This document shows, in pieces, positions 8,476 through 17,378 of a stretch of 64,000 nt of DNA (the first letter of the stretch is position 1; the number at the start of each line of letters is the position of its first letter). Under the pieces are notes generated by a model. The model was not told the DNA's origin, searched no databases, and saw only the letters and a list, made by a program, of their open reading frames with translations. Position numbers and translations under genes: made by a program. Origin of the DNA: an uncultured Lachnospiraceae bacterium (GTDB lineage Bacteria > Bacillota > Clostridia > Lachnospirales > Lachnospiraceae). The stretch spans positions 1 through 64,000 of the forward strand of contig CANRJG010000006.1 of assembly GCA_947630875.1 (NCBI GenBank). Direction: 5' to 3'.

Positions 8476-9501
8476 CTATGCTTCCTCCTTTGTTTTTTGT
8501 ATGATGCGCATATCGTTTTCCACCATTCGGTCTACCATTTCCTCGAAAGAAATTTCCCGTTTCCAGCCGAGCCTGCTTTCCGCTTTTCTGCAGTCTCCCA
8601 GAAGCAGTTCCACATCTGCCGGCCGGAAAAATGCCGGATTCACCGAAACTCTGACGATGCCCCCGGCATCGATTCCCTTTTCATCCACGCCTTCGCCCTG
8701 CCAGGTGAGGGGAAGTCCCGCCCGCTGAAACGCGGCGTCCGCAAAATCTCTGACGGTTCTGGTGGTGCCGGTACTGATGACGTAATTGTCCGGCGCATCC
8801 TGCTGCAGCATCAGCCACATGGCGCGGACATAATCTTTTGCATGGCCCCAGTCCCGCTTTGCGGAAAGATTGCCCAGTTCGATATGATCCATCAGACCGT
8901 AGTGAATCTTTGCGGCCCCGTCCGTAATCTTCCGGGTGACAAATTCATATCCCCTGCGCTCGGATTCATGGTTAAACAAAATGCCCGAACAGGCGAACAT
9001 TCCGTAGCTTTCTTTATAATTCTGTGTGATCCAGTGGCCGTACAGCTTGGCAATGCCATAGGGACTCCTCGGATAAAAGGGCGTATTTTCATTTTGCGGC
9101 GTTTCCACCACCTTGCCAAACATTTCACTGGTTGACGCCTGATAAAACCTGGCCTGGGGCCGGATCAGCCGGATGGCTTCCAGCATATTGGTGACGCCGA
9201 TGGCGTCAATATTGGCGGTCTCTACCGGCGTATCCCAGGAGGTAGCCACAAAGGACTGGGCCGCCAGATTGTACACCTCGTCCGCCTGACTGATCTTCAT
9301 GGCCTGTACCAGAGACGTCAGATCCGTCATATCCGCGTAAATCAAATGCAGACGGTCCACAAGATGGGACACATTTCCATAGTCCAGTTTGCTCTTTCTC
9401 CGGATAATACCATATACTTCATAGTCTTTTTCGAGCAGCAGCTCCGCCAGATAGGAGCCGTCCTGTCCCGAAATTCCCGTAATCAACGCATGTTTCTTCA
9501 T
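8476..9501 (-). CDS. gmd: GDP-mannose 4,6-dehydratase
   Basis: Converts GDP-D-mannose to GDP-4-keto-6-deoxymannose, the branch point to GDP-L-fucose or GDP-D-rhamnose. 341 residues. NADP-binding [34 protein letters not shown], the catalytic STSEMFG and [14 protein letters not shown] (Y-x3-K), and [15 protein letters not shown] distinguish Gmd from RfbB. An upstream extension is possible, but the ATG at 9501 matches family N-termini and has AAGGA nine bases before it. The reductase (Fcl or Rmd) that would finish a deoxysugar is not in the window; it may lie elsewhere. Confidence 0.94.
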   Translation of the reverse strand: MKKHALITGISGQDGSYLAELLLEKDYEVYGIIRRKSKLDYGNVSHLVDRLHLIYADMTDLTSLVQAMKISQADEVYNLAAQSFVATSWDTPVETANIDAIGVTNMLEAIRLIRPQARFYQASTSEMFGKVVETPQNENTPFYPRSPYGIAKLYGHWITQNYKESYGMFACSGILFNHESERRGYEFVTRKITDGAAKIHYGLMDHIELGNLSAKRDWGHAKDYVRAMWLMLQQDAPDNYVISTGTTRTVRDFADAAFQRAGLPLTWQGEGVDEKGIDAGGIVRVSVNPAFFRPADVELLLGDCRKAESRLGWKREISFEEMVDRMVENDMRIIQKTKEEA

Positions 9502-9534
9502 CTGTCTGTTTCCTTTTAATAATAATGTAGCGGC

Positions 9535-9620
9535 ACGCGCGCTCGAGGAGCGCACCTGCCATGTCGTCGGAAGGCATTTAAAATTATGCTTCGCATAAGC
9601 CTTCCTCCAACCGACACTGG
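9535..9620. repeat. Structured intergenic element with short hairpins
   Basis: Gap between manC and gmd (9502-9623). It holds gcgctc-gag-gagcgc (a small perfect hairpin), ttatgc-ttc-gcataa (another), and an imperfect outer inverted repeat of gtcgtcggaaggc against gccttcctccaaccgac. Bases 9551-9577 match 57911-57937 at 24 of 27 positions in the same orientation. No T-run typical of a terminator follows. It may be an interspersed repeat, an mRNA-stabilising structure or a remnant of either. Confidence 0.45.
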
Positions 9621-9623
9621 CGC

Positions 9624-10691
9624 CTATGCTTCGCTGCGCTGTTCGGTTTCCAGCCGCTCCGCTATTTCTTTCACGTCCTGCGCCCGGTCCTTCGGGCAGA
9701 CCAGCAGCGCGTCCTCCGTGTCGATCACCATCAGATCTTCACAGCCAGCGACTGCCACCAGCCGTTTCCCCGCCGAAACGATACAGCCTTTCGAATCCTG
9801 CACCATGGCGTTGCCCCGAATGGTGTTTCCGTCCGTGTCCTTCGGCAGCATCAGTGCCAGCGCGTCCAGGCTTCCCACGTCGTTCCAGCCGCAGTCGCAG
9901 GGCAGCACGTATACCTCTTCGGCTTTTTCCATAATTCCGTAATCCACTGAAATATTTTCCAGCAGCGGATACACGCTTTCCAGCCGTCCAGCCTCATACT
10001 TCGTGCCGATATCATCATACAGCTTCATCATTTCCTCATACATAACCGGCAGATACGACTGATATGCAGCCAGTATGGCGGAAATTTTCCACACAAAAAT
10101 TCCGGCGTTCCAGAGATAATTTCCGGAGGAAAGATAGCCTTTGGCCGTTTCCCTGTCCGGTTTTTCCCGAAATGCCGCCGCCCGGTATGCTTCTGTCTTC
10201 GGCAGCTTTTCTCCGCAGGCAATATATCCGTATCCGGTAGCCGGGCAGTCCGGTCTGATACCGATGGTCACCAGCCCGTCTGTTTTTTTCGCAATGCCAA
10301 TGGCCTCTTTGATACAGGCCCGGTACGCTTCCTCATCCGCAATAAAATGATCCGCGGGCAGAACGCACATCACGGCTTCGCCGTATTTCTTTTTCAGCAT
10401 GAGCGCCGCATACAAAATACAGGGCGCCGTATTGCGCCTGGCCGGTTCCGCCAGCACATGTTTTTTGGGAATCCGCGCCGCCAGCAGCTTTTTTGTCAGT
10501 TTTTCCTGGGCCGCATTGGTCACAATATAGGCATTTGTCCGGCTGACGACCGGTTCCATTCGAAGAATCGTATCATTCAGCATAATATCCCTGCCGCTTA
10601 AATTCAGCAGCTGCTTCGGATATTCCTGTCTGGACAGCGGCCAGAAACGGCTGCCGCCGCCGCCCGCCATGACCACCGTAAATGCTCTCAT
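9624..10691 (-). CDS. manC: Mannose-1-phosphate guanylyltransferase
   Basis: Makes GDP-mannose from mannose-1-phosphate and GTP, feeding Gmd. 355 residues, so it is the transferase-only form without the phosphomannose-isomerase domain. Signature VVMAGGGGSRFWPLSRQEYPKQLL at the N-terminus, followed by VLPADHFIADEEAY, GIRPDCPATGYGYI, FREKPD, NYLWNAGIFVWK and CDCGWNDVGSL. Its ATG overlaps the preceding glycosyltransferase stop (ATGA). Confidence 0.94.
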   Translation of the reverse strand: MRAFTVVMAGGGGSRFWPLSRQEYPKQLLNLSGRDIMLNDTILRMEPVVSRTNAYIVTNAAQEKLTKKLLAARIPKKHVLAEPARRNTAPCILYAALMLKKKYGEAVMCVLPADHFIADEEAYRACIKEAIGIAKKTDGLVTIGIRPDCPATGYGYIACGEKLPKTEAYRAAAFREKPDRETAKGYLSSGNYLWNAGIFVWKISAILAAYQSYLPVMYEEMMKLYDDIGTKYEAGRLESVYPLLENISVDYGIMEKAEEVYVLPCDCGWNDVGSLDALALMLPKDTDGNTIRGNAMVQDSKGCIVSAGKRLVAVAGCEDLMVIDTEDALLVCPKDRAQDVKEIAERLETEQRSEA

Positions 10692-11800
10692 TTTCGTCCG
10701 TCGCTTTCTCCGCGCAAAAACCGCGCGTATGCATCCATAATATAATCATACAGCTCCCTGCGGAAGCGTTCTTCCGAAAACCTTTCCGCATTCGCCGTCA
10801 TATCTTCTTCCGAAAACTGCGTGCTCTCAAACCGCTGCACCGCCTCTGTCAGAGACTTAACGCTTTGCTCCGGAAACAGTACGCCGGTTTTCCCGTCGAT
10901 CACCGTTTCACAGGCGCCGCCTTTGCCAAAGGCAATGACCGGTTTCCCGCAGGCCTGGGCTTCCACCGGCGTAATGCCGAAATCTTCCTCCCCCGGAAAC
11001 AGAAAAGCCCTGCACCGCTGCATATAGGAAAGCAGCTCCGCGTCTGAGACTCTGCCCAGCAGTTTCACATTGCTGCCGGAAAGCGCTTTGATTTTTTCAT
11101 ATTCGGAACCGCCGCCGATGATATACAGCGGCTTGTTCAGTTTTGTAAAGGTCTCCGCCACCAGATCGATCCGTTTGTAGGGAACCAGCCGGGAAGCAGC
11201 CAGATAAAAGTCTTCTTTCTCGCCGGTGGGCACAAACATGTCCGTGCGTACCGGCGGATAGATCACGTGGGAACTCCTGTGATAATGCCGCCGGATCCGG
11301 TCCGCCACATTGTTGGAATTGGCAATGAACTGATCGACTCTGTCCGAACTTTCAAAATCCCATTTTCGGATGCCCGGCATCACCAGGCCAATGTACTTCT
11401 GCGCCAGAAAACTTTTCTGCGAAACATATTCATCATAAAAATCCCAGGCATAGCGCATCGGCGTATTACAGTAACAGATATGAAAGGTCTCTTTCCGGGT
11501 TTTTACCCCTTTTGCGCAGCAGGTACTGGAGGAAATGACCAGATCATAGTCCGAAAGGTCGAAGCGTTCAAAGGCCTTCGGCATCAACTGCAGATACGAA
11601 GTGTATTTTTTCTTCGCGAAAGGCATATGCTGCAGAAACGACGGCCGGATATCCATTTCCCGGAAATCTTCCGGCATATTGTCCGCATCATATACACTGG
11701 TATAAATCGGCGCATCGGGAAACAGCGAATGCATGATTCGAATGATGCTTTCCGCGCCGCCGTACACCGACAGCCAGTCATGAACGATTGCTGTTTTCAT
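10688..11800 (-). CDS. GT4-family glycosyltransferase
   Basis: 370-residue GT-B fold retaining glycosyltransferase, cytoplasmic face of the membrane, building the repeat unit of the surface glycan. N-terminus MKTAIVHDWLSVYGGAE (acceptor Rossmann domain); C-terminal donor domain with FYLAASRLVPYKRID, VKLLGRVSDAELL, FLFPGEEDFGITPVEAQACGKPVIAFGKGG, containing the E-x7-E motif of GT4. Mannosyltransferase activity is plausible next to ManC but unproven. Start at ATG 11800 matches related proteins and overlaps the upstream gene by 23 bases. Confidence 0.9.
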   Translation of the reverse strand: MKTAIVHDWLSVYGGAESIIRIMHSLFPDAPIYTSVYDADNMPEDFREMDIRPSFLQHMPFAKKKYTSYLQLMPKAFERFDLSDYDLVISSSTCCAKGVKTRKETFHICYCNTPMRYAWDFYDEYVSQKSFLAQKYIGLVMPGIRKWDFESSDRVDQFIANSNNVADRIRRHYHRSSHVIYPPVRTDMFVPTGEKEDFYLAASRLVPYKRIDLVAETFTKLNKPLYIIGGGSEYEKIKALSGSNVKLLGRVSDAELLSYMQRCRAFLFPGEEDFGITPVEAQACGKPVIAFGKGGACETVIDGKTGVLFPEQSVKSLTEAVQRFESTQFSEEDMTANAERFSEERFRRELYDYIMDAYARFLRGESDGRK

Positions 11801-12749
11801 CAGATGTCTCGTCTCCCATAAAGGTCTCAATAATAAACCGGGGACGTTCCTTTGTCTCCAGGTAAACTTTGCCGATGTATTCTCCGATCACACCGGTACT
11901 GATCAGCTGCAGCGCCCCGATGGCCCAGATGGAAACAATCAGGCTTGTCCAGCCCGGCACGGTATAACCGATAAAGTGCCGGACCAGAAAATAGATGACC
12001 ATTGCAATACTGACAAACAGCATCACAATGCCCAGGGTAATAATCATACGAATGGGCCGGATACTTAAGGAGGTAATTCCCTCAAAAGCAAAGGCCAGCA
12101 TTTTTTTCAGCGGATACTTGCTCTCTCCGGCAAATCGTTCCGCCCGTTCATAATATACCACGTCCGTTTTGTATCCGATCATCGGAACGATACCGCGGAG
12201 AAACAGATTGACTTCCTTAAATTCAAACAGCGAATGCAGCGCCCGGTTGCTTAACAGCCGGTAATCGGCATGATTGTATACCACATCCGCACCCAGTTTA
12301 CTCATCAGACGATAAAAGGCAAGGGCCGTATTTTTTTTGAAAAAACTGTCCTTTTTCCGGGAACTTCTGACGCCGTAAACCACTTCCGCCCCTGCATTGT
12401 ACTTCTCGATAAAAGCGTCGATGGCATTAATATCATCCTGCAGATCCGCGTCCATGCTGATCACCGCGTCCGCCTTGTCCATGGCGGCGGAAAGCCCAGC
12501 CAGCAGTGCGTTCTGGTGTCCCCGGTTTCTGGACAGCTTAACGCCCCAGAACAGCGGATCTTCCTGATGCAGCGCTGTGATCAGATCCCATGTTTTGTCT
12601 TTGGAGCCGTCGTCTACAAAAATCACCCGGCTGTTTTTGGAAATCATGCCCTTTTTCTGCAGCTCGGACATTTTGACTTTCAGCCGTTTTGACGTTTCCG
12701 GAAGCACGGCTTCCTCATTATAACAGGGTATGACAAGAAATAGTTTCAT
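11778..12749 (-). CDS. GT2 polyprenyl-phosphate sugar transferase (GtrB/DPM-like)
   Basis: 323 residues. An N-terminal GT2 domain (LFLVIPCYNEEAVLPETSK, FVDDGSKDKTWDLI, SRNRGHQNALLAG, MDADLQDD) is followed by two transmembrane helices near the C-terminus (PIRMIITLGIVMLFVSIAMVIYFLV and SLIVSIWAIGALQLISTGVIGEYIGKVYLE). This layout is that of GtrB/CsbB/YkoT enzymes, which charge undecaprenyl phosphate with a sugar for export and periplasmic-side transfer. ATG at 12749 has GGAGG ten bases upstream. Likely first gene of the glycan operon. Confidence 0.9.
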   Translation of the reverse strand: MKLFLVIPCYNEEAVLPETSKRLKVKMSELQKKGMISKNSRVIFVDDGSKDKTWDLITALHQEDPLFWGVKLSRNRGHQNALLAGLSAAMDKADAVISMDADLQDDINAIDAFIEKYNAGAEVVYGVRSSRKKDSFFKKNTALAFYRLMSKLGADVVYNHADYRLLSNRALHSLFEFKEVNLFLRGIVPMIGYKTDVVYYERAERFAGESKYPLKKMLAFAFEGITSLSIRPIRMIITLGIVMLFVSIAMVIYFLVRHFIGYTVPGWTSLIVSIWAIGALQLISTGVIGEYIGKVYLETKERPRFIIETFMGDETSDENSNRS

Positions 12750-12769
12750 TTGAATTGCACCTCCAGATA

Positions 12770-12808
12770 AACAGCACTTCCCCGGCACTATTTATGTCCC
12801 GGGGAAGT
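12770..12808 (-). terminator. Hairpin after the HPr gene
   Basis: Arms 12776-12785 (acttccccgg) and 12799-12808 (ccggggaagt) pair perfectly around a 13-base loop. On the minus strand GCTGTTTAT follows, a weak U-tract. It sits six bases after the HPr stop and before the RBS of the next glycosyltransferase, so it may separate the two transcription units only partly. Confidence 0.55.
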
Positions 12809-12813
12809 ATTGA

Positions 12814-13077
12814 TTATTCACCTAAACCGCCTTCAATCAGCATCACAAGTTTCCGCATTGCTTCCGCTTCGTCTTCTCCATCACACCGCAACGTAATCAC
12901 GTCTCCGCATTTCACACAGGCGCCCAAAACGCTCAATACACTCTTGGCATTGGCAGTGGTTTCTTCGTGTGAAAAGCTGATGGCAGCGTCAAACTGCATC
13001 GCCGTCTTACATAATATCCCTGCCGGACGCAGATGCAGTCCGGAAGGATTTTTGATTTTCAGTTCTCGTTCTATCAT
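12814..13077 (-). CDS. HPr-family phosphocarrier protein
   Basis: 87-residue HPr. His15 in SGLHLRPAG and Ser46 in NAKSVL fall at exactly the standard positions of Bacillus HPr, so both PEP-dependent histidine phosphorylation (sugar PTS) and HPr-kinase regulation look possible. The middle has an unusual Cys pair (GACVKCGD). It ends GGLGE like Bacillus HPr. A good RBS (GGAGG) precedes the ATG. It lies 27 bases after the cdaR homologue, away from ptsI, so it could be a second HPr rather than the main PtsH. Confidence 0.88.
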   Translation of the reverse strand: MIERELKIKNPSGLHLRPAGILCKTAMQFDAAISFSHEETTANAKSVLSVLGACVKCGDVITLRCDGEDEAEAMRKLVMLIEGGLGE

Positions 13078-13104
13078 TTTATGCCTCCATACTCTAAGCC
13101 GCGT

Positions 13105-14343
13105 CTAACGGGTCAGCATCAAAGAGATCCAGGTCTCGTCGGTCTGCATGCCGGAGGGAACCGTGATTTCCGCCTGGATTTGCTGTTTCCCGACCCAAAG
13201 TCCGTTTGCATCCAATACGATCTTAATATCTTTTTCCGTAATTTTTTCAAGATCCTCTTTGATCCCCAGCACTTTGATGGGAATGGTCTGCAGCTGATTT
13301 CCGTTTTCGTCCACGAAGCTGTAGCTCAGTCCGGTGCGCAGATTTTTCACGGTCACGTCACCCACCGGCACATTCAGGATCTTTTCATTCAGCTTTTTAA
13401 TCAGAACTTTGACTTTGACGTTTCCGCCGTCTGCGCTTAAAATTTTGATGTTTCCGGGCAGATACTGCTCCACGTTGATGGTCTTTTCCAGATTTTTATC
13501 CAGATCCGTAATGTCCAGTTCCTCCGCCGGAACGGAAATGCCGGACAAATTGGAAATATCCGCAGACTGTCCGCAAATCGTAATGACCTCCGGATCCGAA
13601 GTAATGCTGATGGCGCCATAACCCAGCGCAGGCGTGCCTGTCGTCGCAAACTTCAAATCGATGGTCTTGGTGGGCAGAAAACTGGCCGTCACCAGAATAT
13701 CCTCATCGCTGAAACTGATACGGTCACGGGAAACCTCCGCGCCTTTCGCATCCAGCAGGGAAACCCGGCAGTTGGACTGCAGCGTTTCAAAACAGCCATC
13801 CACATTCAGACTGGCCGTCACCCGCGCCACTCTGGACATTACCGATGCAGGACCGCTGATGGTGATCTGATTCGGTGAGGCACTGACCTCCCCCACCGCA
13901 TACCCGGTCAGCGGTATGCCTTCCGGTGTCAGCTCCACCGTAATCTGTCTGGTAATCAGGTCCTCCGTTTCCAGCTTCAGATATTTATGATCCAATGCGA
14001 TATTTTCAACTTTTCTCTTGCTTGACGTCGCTTTGATTTCCACTTCCTGACTGGCGTTTCGTTCCGACAAATCCGCAATAATGGAAAAATCTGCCGTATC
14101 CAGATCGGACAAAACGGATCGCGGCGCCGTTACCGTCAGCGTCACCAGATCGCTGTTATCCGCCACCGTATAAACCAGGCCGTCCTCTGTGACGGACGCT
14201 TCATTGCGCAGCGTCACCGGAACATCATAAAATTTGGTCGTTGTTACCGGATCGTTGATTTCTACCACGGCAATCCAGACAATGACCGCGATGATAACCG
14301 CAAGAATTTTCAAACCGATATTATTAGTCAGCGCTTTTCTCAT
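13105..14343 (-). CDS. cdaR: YbbR-domain protein, regulator of diadenylate cyclase
   Basis: 412 residues: a short cytoplasmic start, one membrane anchor (IGLKILAVIIAVIVWIAVVEI, about 8-28), then an extracytoplasmic string of YbbR repeats (each with a pattern like VTLTVTAPRSVL, QITISGPASVMSRV, ITICGQSADI). In Firmicutes this protein binds and modulates the membrane cyclase CdaA. The start overlaps the cdaA stop by four bases. It should not be confused with the PucR-type regulator at 46515-47603, whose family is also sometimes named CdaR. Confidence 0.9.
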   Translation of the reverse strand: MRKALTNNIGLKILAVIIAVIVWIAVVEINDPVTTTKFYDVPVTLRNEASVTEDGLVYTVADNSDLVTLTVTAPRSVLSDLDTADFSIIADLSERNASQEVEIKATSSKRKVENIALDHKYLKLETEDLITRQITVELTPEGIPLTGYAVGEVSASPNQITISGPASVMSRVARVTASLNVDGCFETLQSNCRVSLLDAKGAEVSRDRISFSDEDILVTASFLPTKTIDLKFATTGTPALGYGAISITSDPEVITICGQSADISNLSGISVPAEELDITDLDKNLEKTINVEQYLPGNIKILSADGGNVKVKVLIKKLNEKILNVPVGDVTVKNLRTGLSYSFVDENGNQLQTIPIKVLGIKEDLEKITEKDIKIVLDANGLWVGKQQIQAEITVPSGMQTDETWISLMLTR

Positions 14344-15206
14344 GATTTCTTCCGCCTCCTAATCTTTTTGGGTACTCTTTCCTGCGTTTTGTTCTGATTT
14401 GCCACCAGATAAGAGCGCAGCTGCTCCTTATCCAGATCCCGGTACAGTCTTCCCGCAATGGCCACAGATATGCCGCCGGTTTCCTCCGAAACGACGACGG
14501 TAATGGAATCGGAAATCTCGCTGATGCCGACGGCCGCCCGGTGTCTTGTACCCAGCTCCTTGCTGATCATCATATTGTCCGACAGCGGCAGATAGCAGGT
14601 TGCCGAATCGATTCTTTCGTTTTTGATGATCACCGCGCCGTCATGCAGCGGCGTATTGTGTTCAAAAATATTCATAATCAGCTGCGCGGACACCACCGCG
14701 TCGATGCTGATTCCTGTATTTTCATACTCGCCCAGGCTTTCCTGCCGCTGAATGACAATCAGCGCGCCGGTATTGTGCCGGGACATATCCACACAGGCGT
14801 TAATCACCTCGTGAATCATCTGTCCGCTGTAATACTGACTTTCGTTTTTATTGCTTTCAAACGGGAAAAGCCAGGTCAGGACATTTCTGTGTCCCAGATG
14901 TTCCAGACCTTTGCGCAGCTCCGGCTGGAACATAATGATAATAAAGATAAAACCGATATTGATGGCCTTTCCTGCCAGCCACAAAATGACGTCCATCTGC
15001 AGCACATAGGCAATGAGCAGAAAAATCATCAGCAGAAACAGCCCCCGCATCAATGCCCAGGCTCTGGTATTTCTGATCCAGACCATCAGTTTATATATGA
15101 TAAAAACGAGAATAATAATCTCTAAAATATCCGAATATGTGATCTTCGGCAGAAACAGGCCGTGACCGTATAGATATTTATCCGCTAATTCGGTAAGCTT
15201 TGCCAA
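14340..15206 (-). CDS. cdaA: Diadenylate cyclase, membrane type
   Basis: Makes c-di-AMP from two ATP at the membrane; controls potassium, osmotic and wall homeostasis in Firmicutes. 288 residues. Three N-terminal transmembrane helices (about 28-90), then the DAC domain with LHDGAVIIKN (DGA motif), YLPLSDN, GTRHRAAVGISE (RHR motif) and VVSEETGGISVA. ATG at 15206; two bases separate it from the preceding membrane gene. The usual partner glmM is not next to it. Confidence 0.95.
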   Translation of the reverse strand: MAKLTELADKYLYGHGLFLPKITYSDILEIIILVFIIYKLMVWIRNTRAWALMRGLFLLMIFLLIAYVLQMDVILWLAGKAINIGFIFIIIMFQPELRKGLEHLGHRNVLTWLFPFESNKNESQYYSGQMIHEVINACVDMSRHNTGALIVIQRQESLGEYENTGISIDAVVSAQLIMNIFEHNTPLHDGAVIIKNERIDSATCYLPLSDNMMISKELGTRHRAAVGISEISDSITVVVSEETGGISVAIAGRLYRDLDKEQLRSYLVANQNKTQERVPKKIRRRKKS

Positions 15207-15208
15207 CT

Positions 15209-16147
15209 TTATTTCCCTTCTTCATGCAGTTCCCGCTGTCTGTGCACGCTGCCCTGGGGCGTCCGGTTCGCCGGCATATGCTTTTTGGGAATTGCTTTGA
15301 CATAATAATAATAATCATCGTCTTCAAACTGTACGATTTCCACCCGCTGATAATCAAAATCTCTCGTAAAGATCAGAACTGCCATACAAATCAGCAGGGA
15401 AATCACCAGACTGACCAGCGCAGACACAAAAGACGCCTGCGTTTTCAAAACCAGCGCGCCTGCCACACGAATCAGAAAATCCAAAAGCAGACCGCAGACC
15501 ACGGAAAGAATCCATACATATTTGATTTTCAGCTTACGGAGCAGAAATACCGCCAGTACGGTCAGCGCCGAAGCGGCCACTGCCAGAAACATCGCTTTGT
15601 TGTAAAATACACTTTCAATGACAATGCGGAACCGGTCAATCATGCTGCCCGCCCCCATCTGACTGGACACCAGACAGGCCGCAACGCCGGAAAGGGTATA
15701 ATATAAAAATGTACCACAGGCCACCGGCACCATGGCCACAGGGCCCAGAAACAATCCCGCCAGCACCGCAGGCACCGGTCCCAGATGCAGACCGCCGGCC
15801 AGCAGGGAAAGTCCGATCAGATATGCGTTTTCCGGTGAAAACTGCATATACAGAAGCAGTATCACCAGCATGGAAAATACAAATACGACGCAATATTCCC
15901 TGGAAACCGGATAAAGCAGCAGCGCCGTATAAATCGCGGTCACATATAATATCGCATTTTTTGAAATCACCATACAAAGCAGCGACAAAATCAGCATCAC
16001 GCCCGGATTCCCCAGAAGCGAACTGCCGCCGGTCAGACGACTGATTTCAAAAAACAGTGTCAAAGCGCATATAAACTTTACCGCCGGCCTTATGTATATC
16101 TCATATCTTCCGTACAGAATTTGCAGTTTTTCCCTGAATACGGTCAT
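15209..16147 (-). CDS. Polytopic membrane protein of unknown function
   Basis: 312 residues with roughly eight hydrophobic segments (for example VMLILSLLCMVIS, YCVVFVFSMLVILLLYMQF, AVLAGLFLGPVAMVPVACGTFLYY, ALVSLVISLLICMAVLIF) and a cytoplasmic tail with an acidic-aromatic stretch EDDDYYYYVK and a basic end. I do not recognise a characterised family. ATG at 16147 is chosen because AGAGG and GGAAAG precede it at proper distance; an ATG nine bases upstream touches the AGAGG. It is two bases from cdaA, so it is probably co-transcribed and may work with c-di-AMP signalling. Confidence 0.75.
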   Translation of the reverse strand: MTVFREKLQILYGRYEIYIRPAVKFICALTLFFEISRLTGGSSLLGNPGVMLILSLLCMVISKNAILYVTAIYTALLLYPVSREYCVVFVFSMLVILLLYMQFSPENAYLIGLSLLAGGLHLGPVPAVLAGLFLGPVAMVPVACGTFLYYTLSGVAACLVSSQMGAGSMIDRFRIVIESVFYNKAMFLAVAASALTVLAVFLLRKLKIKYVWILSVVCGLLLDFLIRVAGALVLKTQASFVSALVSLVISLLICMAVLIFTRDFDYQRVEIVQFEDDDYYYYVKAIPKKHMPANRTPQGSVHRQRELHEEGK

Positions 16148-16172
16148 ACTTTCCATCCTCTGCTTCTTTGTT

Positions 16173-16601
16173 TTACTCCTGCGCTTCCGCCGCGTAAAGC
16201 TGCTCCAGTTTTCTCAGGTCCGAAACATACGCCTCGATCTTTTCCCTGACCTTTCTGTGCTTTCTGCGGTAATAGACGGCAGAAAACAGACAGAAGGCGA
16301 TTTCAAAAGCGATCCAGCAGCCCGCAATCAGATAGGCCATCCGCAGCAGATTAACATTCTGTACATTTTCCAGAAGTTCCCTGTATCTGGCCACAATAAA
16401 CAGCACGCAGCCCAGAATATAAACGATACTGGTGGTAAACAGCGTCACAATGACGTTGACCGTAACGTAATCCTTTTTCAGATAGGAATTGATCCGGAAT
16501 ACTTTTTTGTTTTCCCGCTGCTCAAACGCCGCCAGTTTTGTCATCAGAATAATCCGCTCTTTCTGCAGCATCTTTTCCGACAGCTCCTTCCTCAGGTACA
16601 T
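16173..16601 (-). CDS. Two-helix membrane protein of unknown function
   Basis: 142 residues. Cytoplasmic basic N-terminus (MYLRKELSEKMLQKERIILMTKLAAFEQRENKK), two transmembrane helices (VNVIVTLFTTSIVYILGCVLFIV about 48-70; RMAYLIAGCWIAFEIAFCLFSAVYY about 87-111), then a charged, coiled-coil-like tail (RRKHRKVREKIEAYVSDLRKLEQL). No known domain recognised. It lies 25 bases upstream of the 312-residue membrane gene and heads the cdaA group. Confidence 0.7.
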   Translation of the reverse strand: MYLRKELSEKMLQKERIILMTKLAAFEQRENKKVFRINSYLKKDYVTVNVIVTLFTTSIVYILGCVLFIVARYRELLENVQNVNLLRMAYLIAGCWIAFEIAFCLFSAVYYRRKHRKVREKIEAYVSDLRKLEQLYAAEAQE

Positions 16602-16661
16602 ACGGTTTAATTATACCAATATCATGGAAAAACCGCAAGGTTTTTTCCGTCATTCCCAGAT

Positions 16662-17378
16662 TCACATACCGCCGGAGGCAAGGGCCGCAAAATACACTGC
16701 CTGCACGCCGTGGGCACGCAGCGCAAAGCTGACCGCGTCAATGGTCACCCCCGTTGTATAAATATCGTCAATGACCAGAACGCGCCGGTTTTTTAACGCA
16801 TCTCCCCGGACTCCAAAGGCGTCCTGCAGGTTGCGCATCCGCGCAAATGCGGACAGATTTTTCTGGGGCGCCGTATTTTTTTGCCGATACAGAAGATCTG
16901 CGCACACGGGAATATCCATGCGGCGCCCGATCTGCTCTGCCAGCAGCCGGGCCTGATTGTAGGAACGTTCCTTCAGACGTTTTTTATGCACCGGAACGGG
17001 AACCATCAGATCAATCTGCAGGGAACGGATCCAGTCTCCCAGACAGCGGACCATCCATTCCGCATATACCGGCGCATAGTTTTTCTGATCATGATATTTG
17101 AACCGCAGAATGGAAGCGGCAACCGCGTCCTCATATTTCCAGAGGATCCGCCCCTCTGAAAATAAATGAACGCCCTCCCTGCAGTCCGCGCAGATGCCGT
17201 CTTCGGCCGCTTTCAGTGCCTTTCCGCACTTTGCACACCGCGGTTCTTCAATAAACGGCAGCTGCTGCAGGCAGTCTTCACAAACCGCGCTTTTTGTACC
17301 CTCCATCACCCGTTCACAAAAGGGACATACGGGCGGAAACAGGCTTGACAATATGTATTCTGCTGCCTTCTTAATCAA
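16662..17378 (-). CDS. comF: ComF-family amidophosphoribosyltransferase-like protein
   Basis: 238 residues. N-terminal zinc ribbon (CPFCERV, CEDCLQQ, CAKCGKAL, CADCREG) followed by a phosphoribosyltransferase domain with the PRPP loop RVLVIDDIYTTGVT. ComF is linked to competence and DNA uptake in Firmicutes. The TTG at 17378 gives LIKKAAEYIL at the front, with GAAAGGAAG properly spaced before it inside the recD2 end; a longer form from 17423 would overlap recD2 by 53 bases. Eight-base overlap with recD2 suggests coupling. Confidence 0.88.
   Translation of the reverse strand: MIKKAAEYILSSLFPPVCPFCERVMEGTKSAVCEDCLQQLPFIEEPRCAKCGKALKAAEDGICADCREGVHLFSEGRILWKYEDAVAASILRFKYHDQKNYAPVYAEWMVRCLGDWIRSLQIDLMVPVPVHKKRLKERSYNQARLLAEQIGRRMDIPVCADLLYRQKNTAPQKNLSAFARMRNLQDAFGVRGDALKNRRVLVIDDIYTTGVTIDAVSFALRAHGVQAVYFAALASGGM

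Noticed and set aside
13105..14343. Naming overlap: cdaR here and the regulator at 46515-47603
   Set aside because: They are unrelated. One is a YbbR-domain cyclase partner, the other a PucR-type DNA-binding protein.
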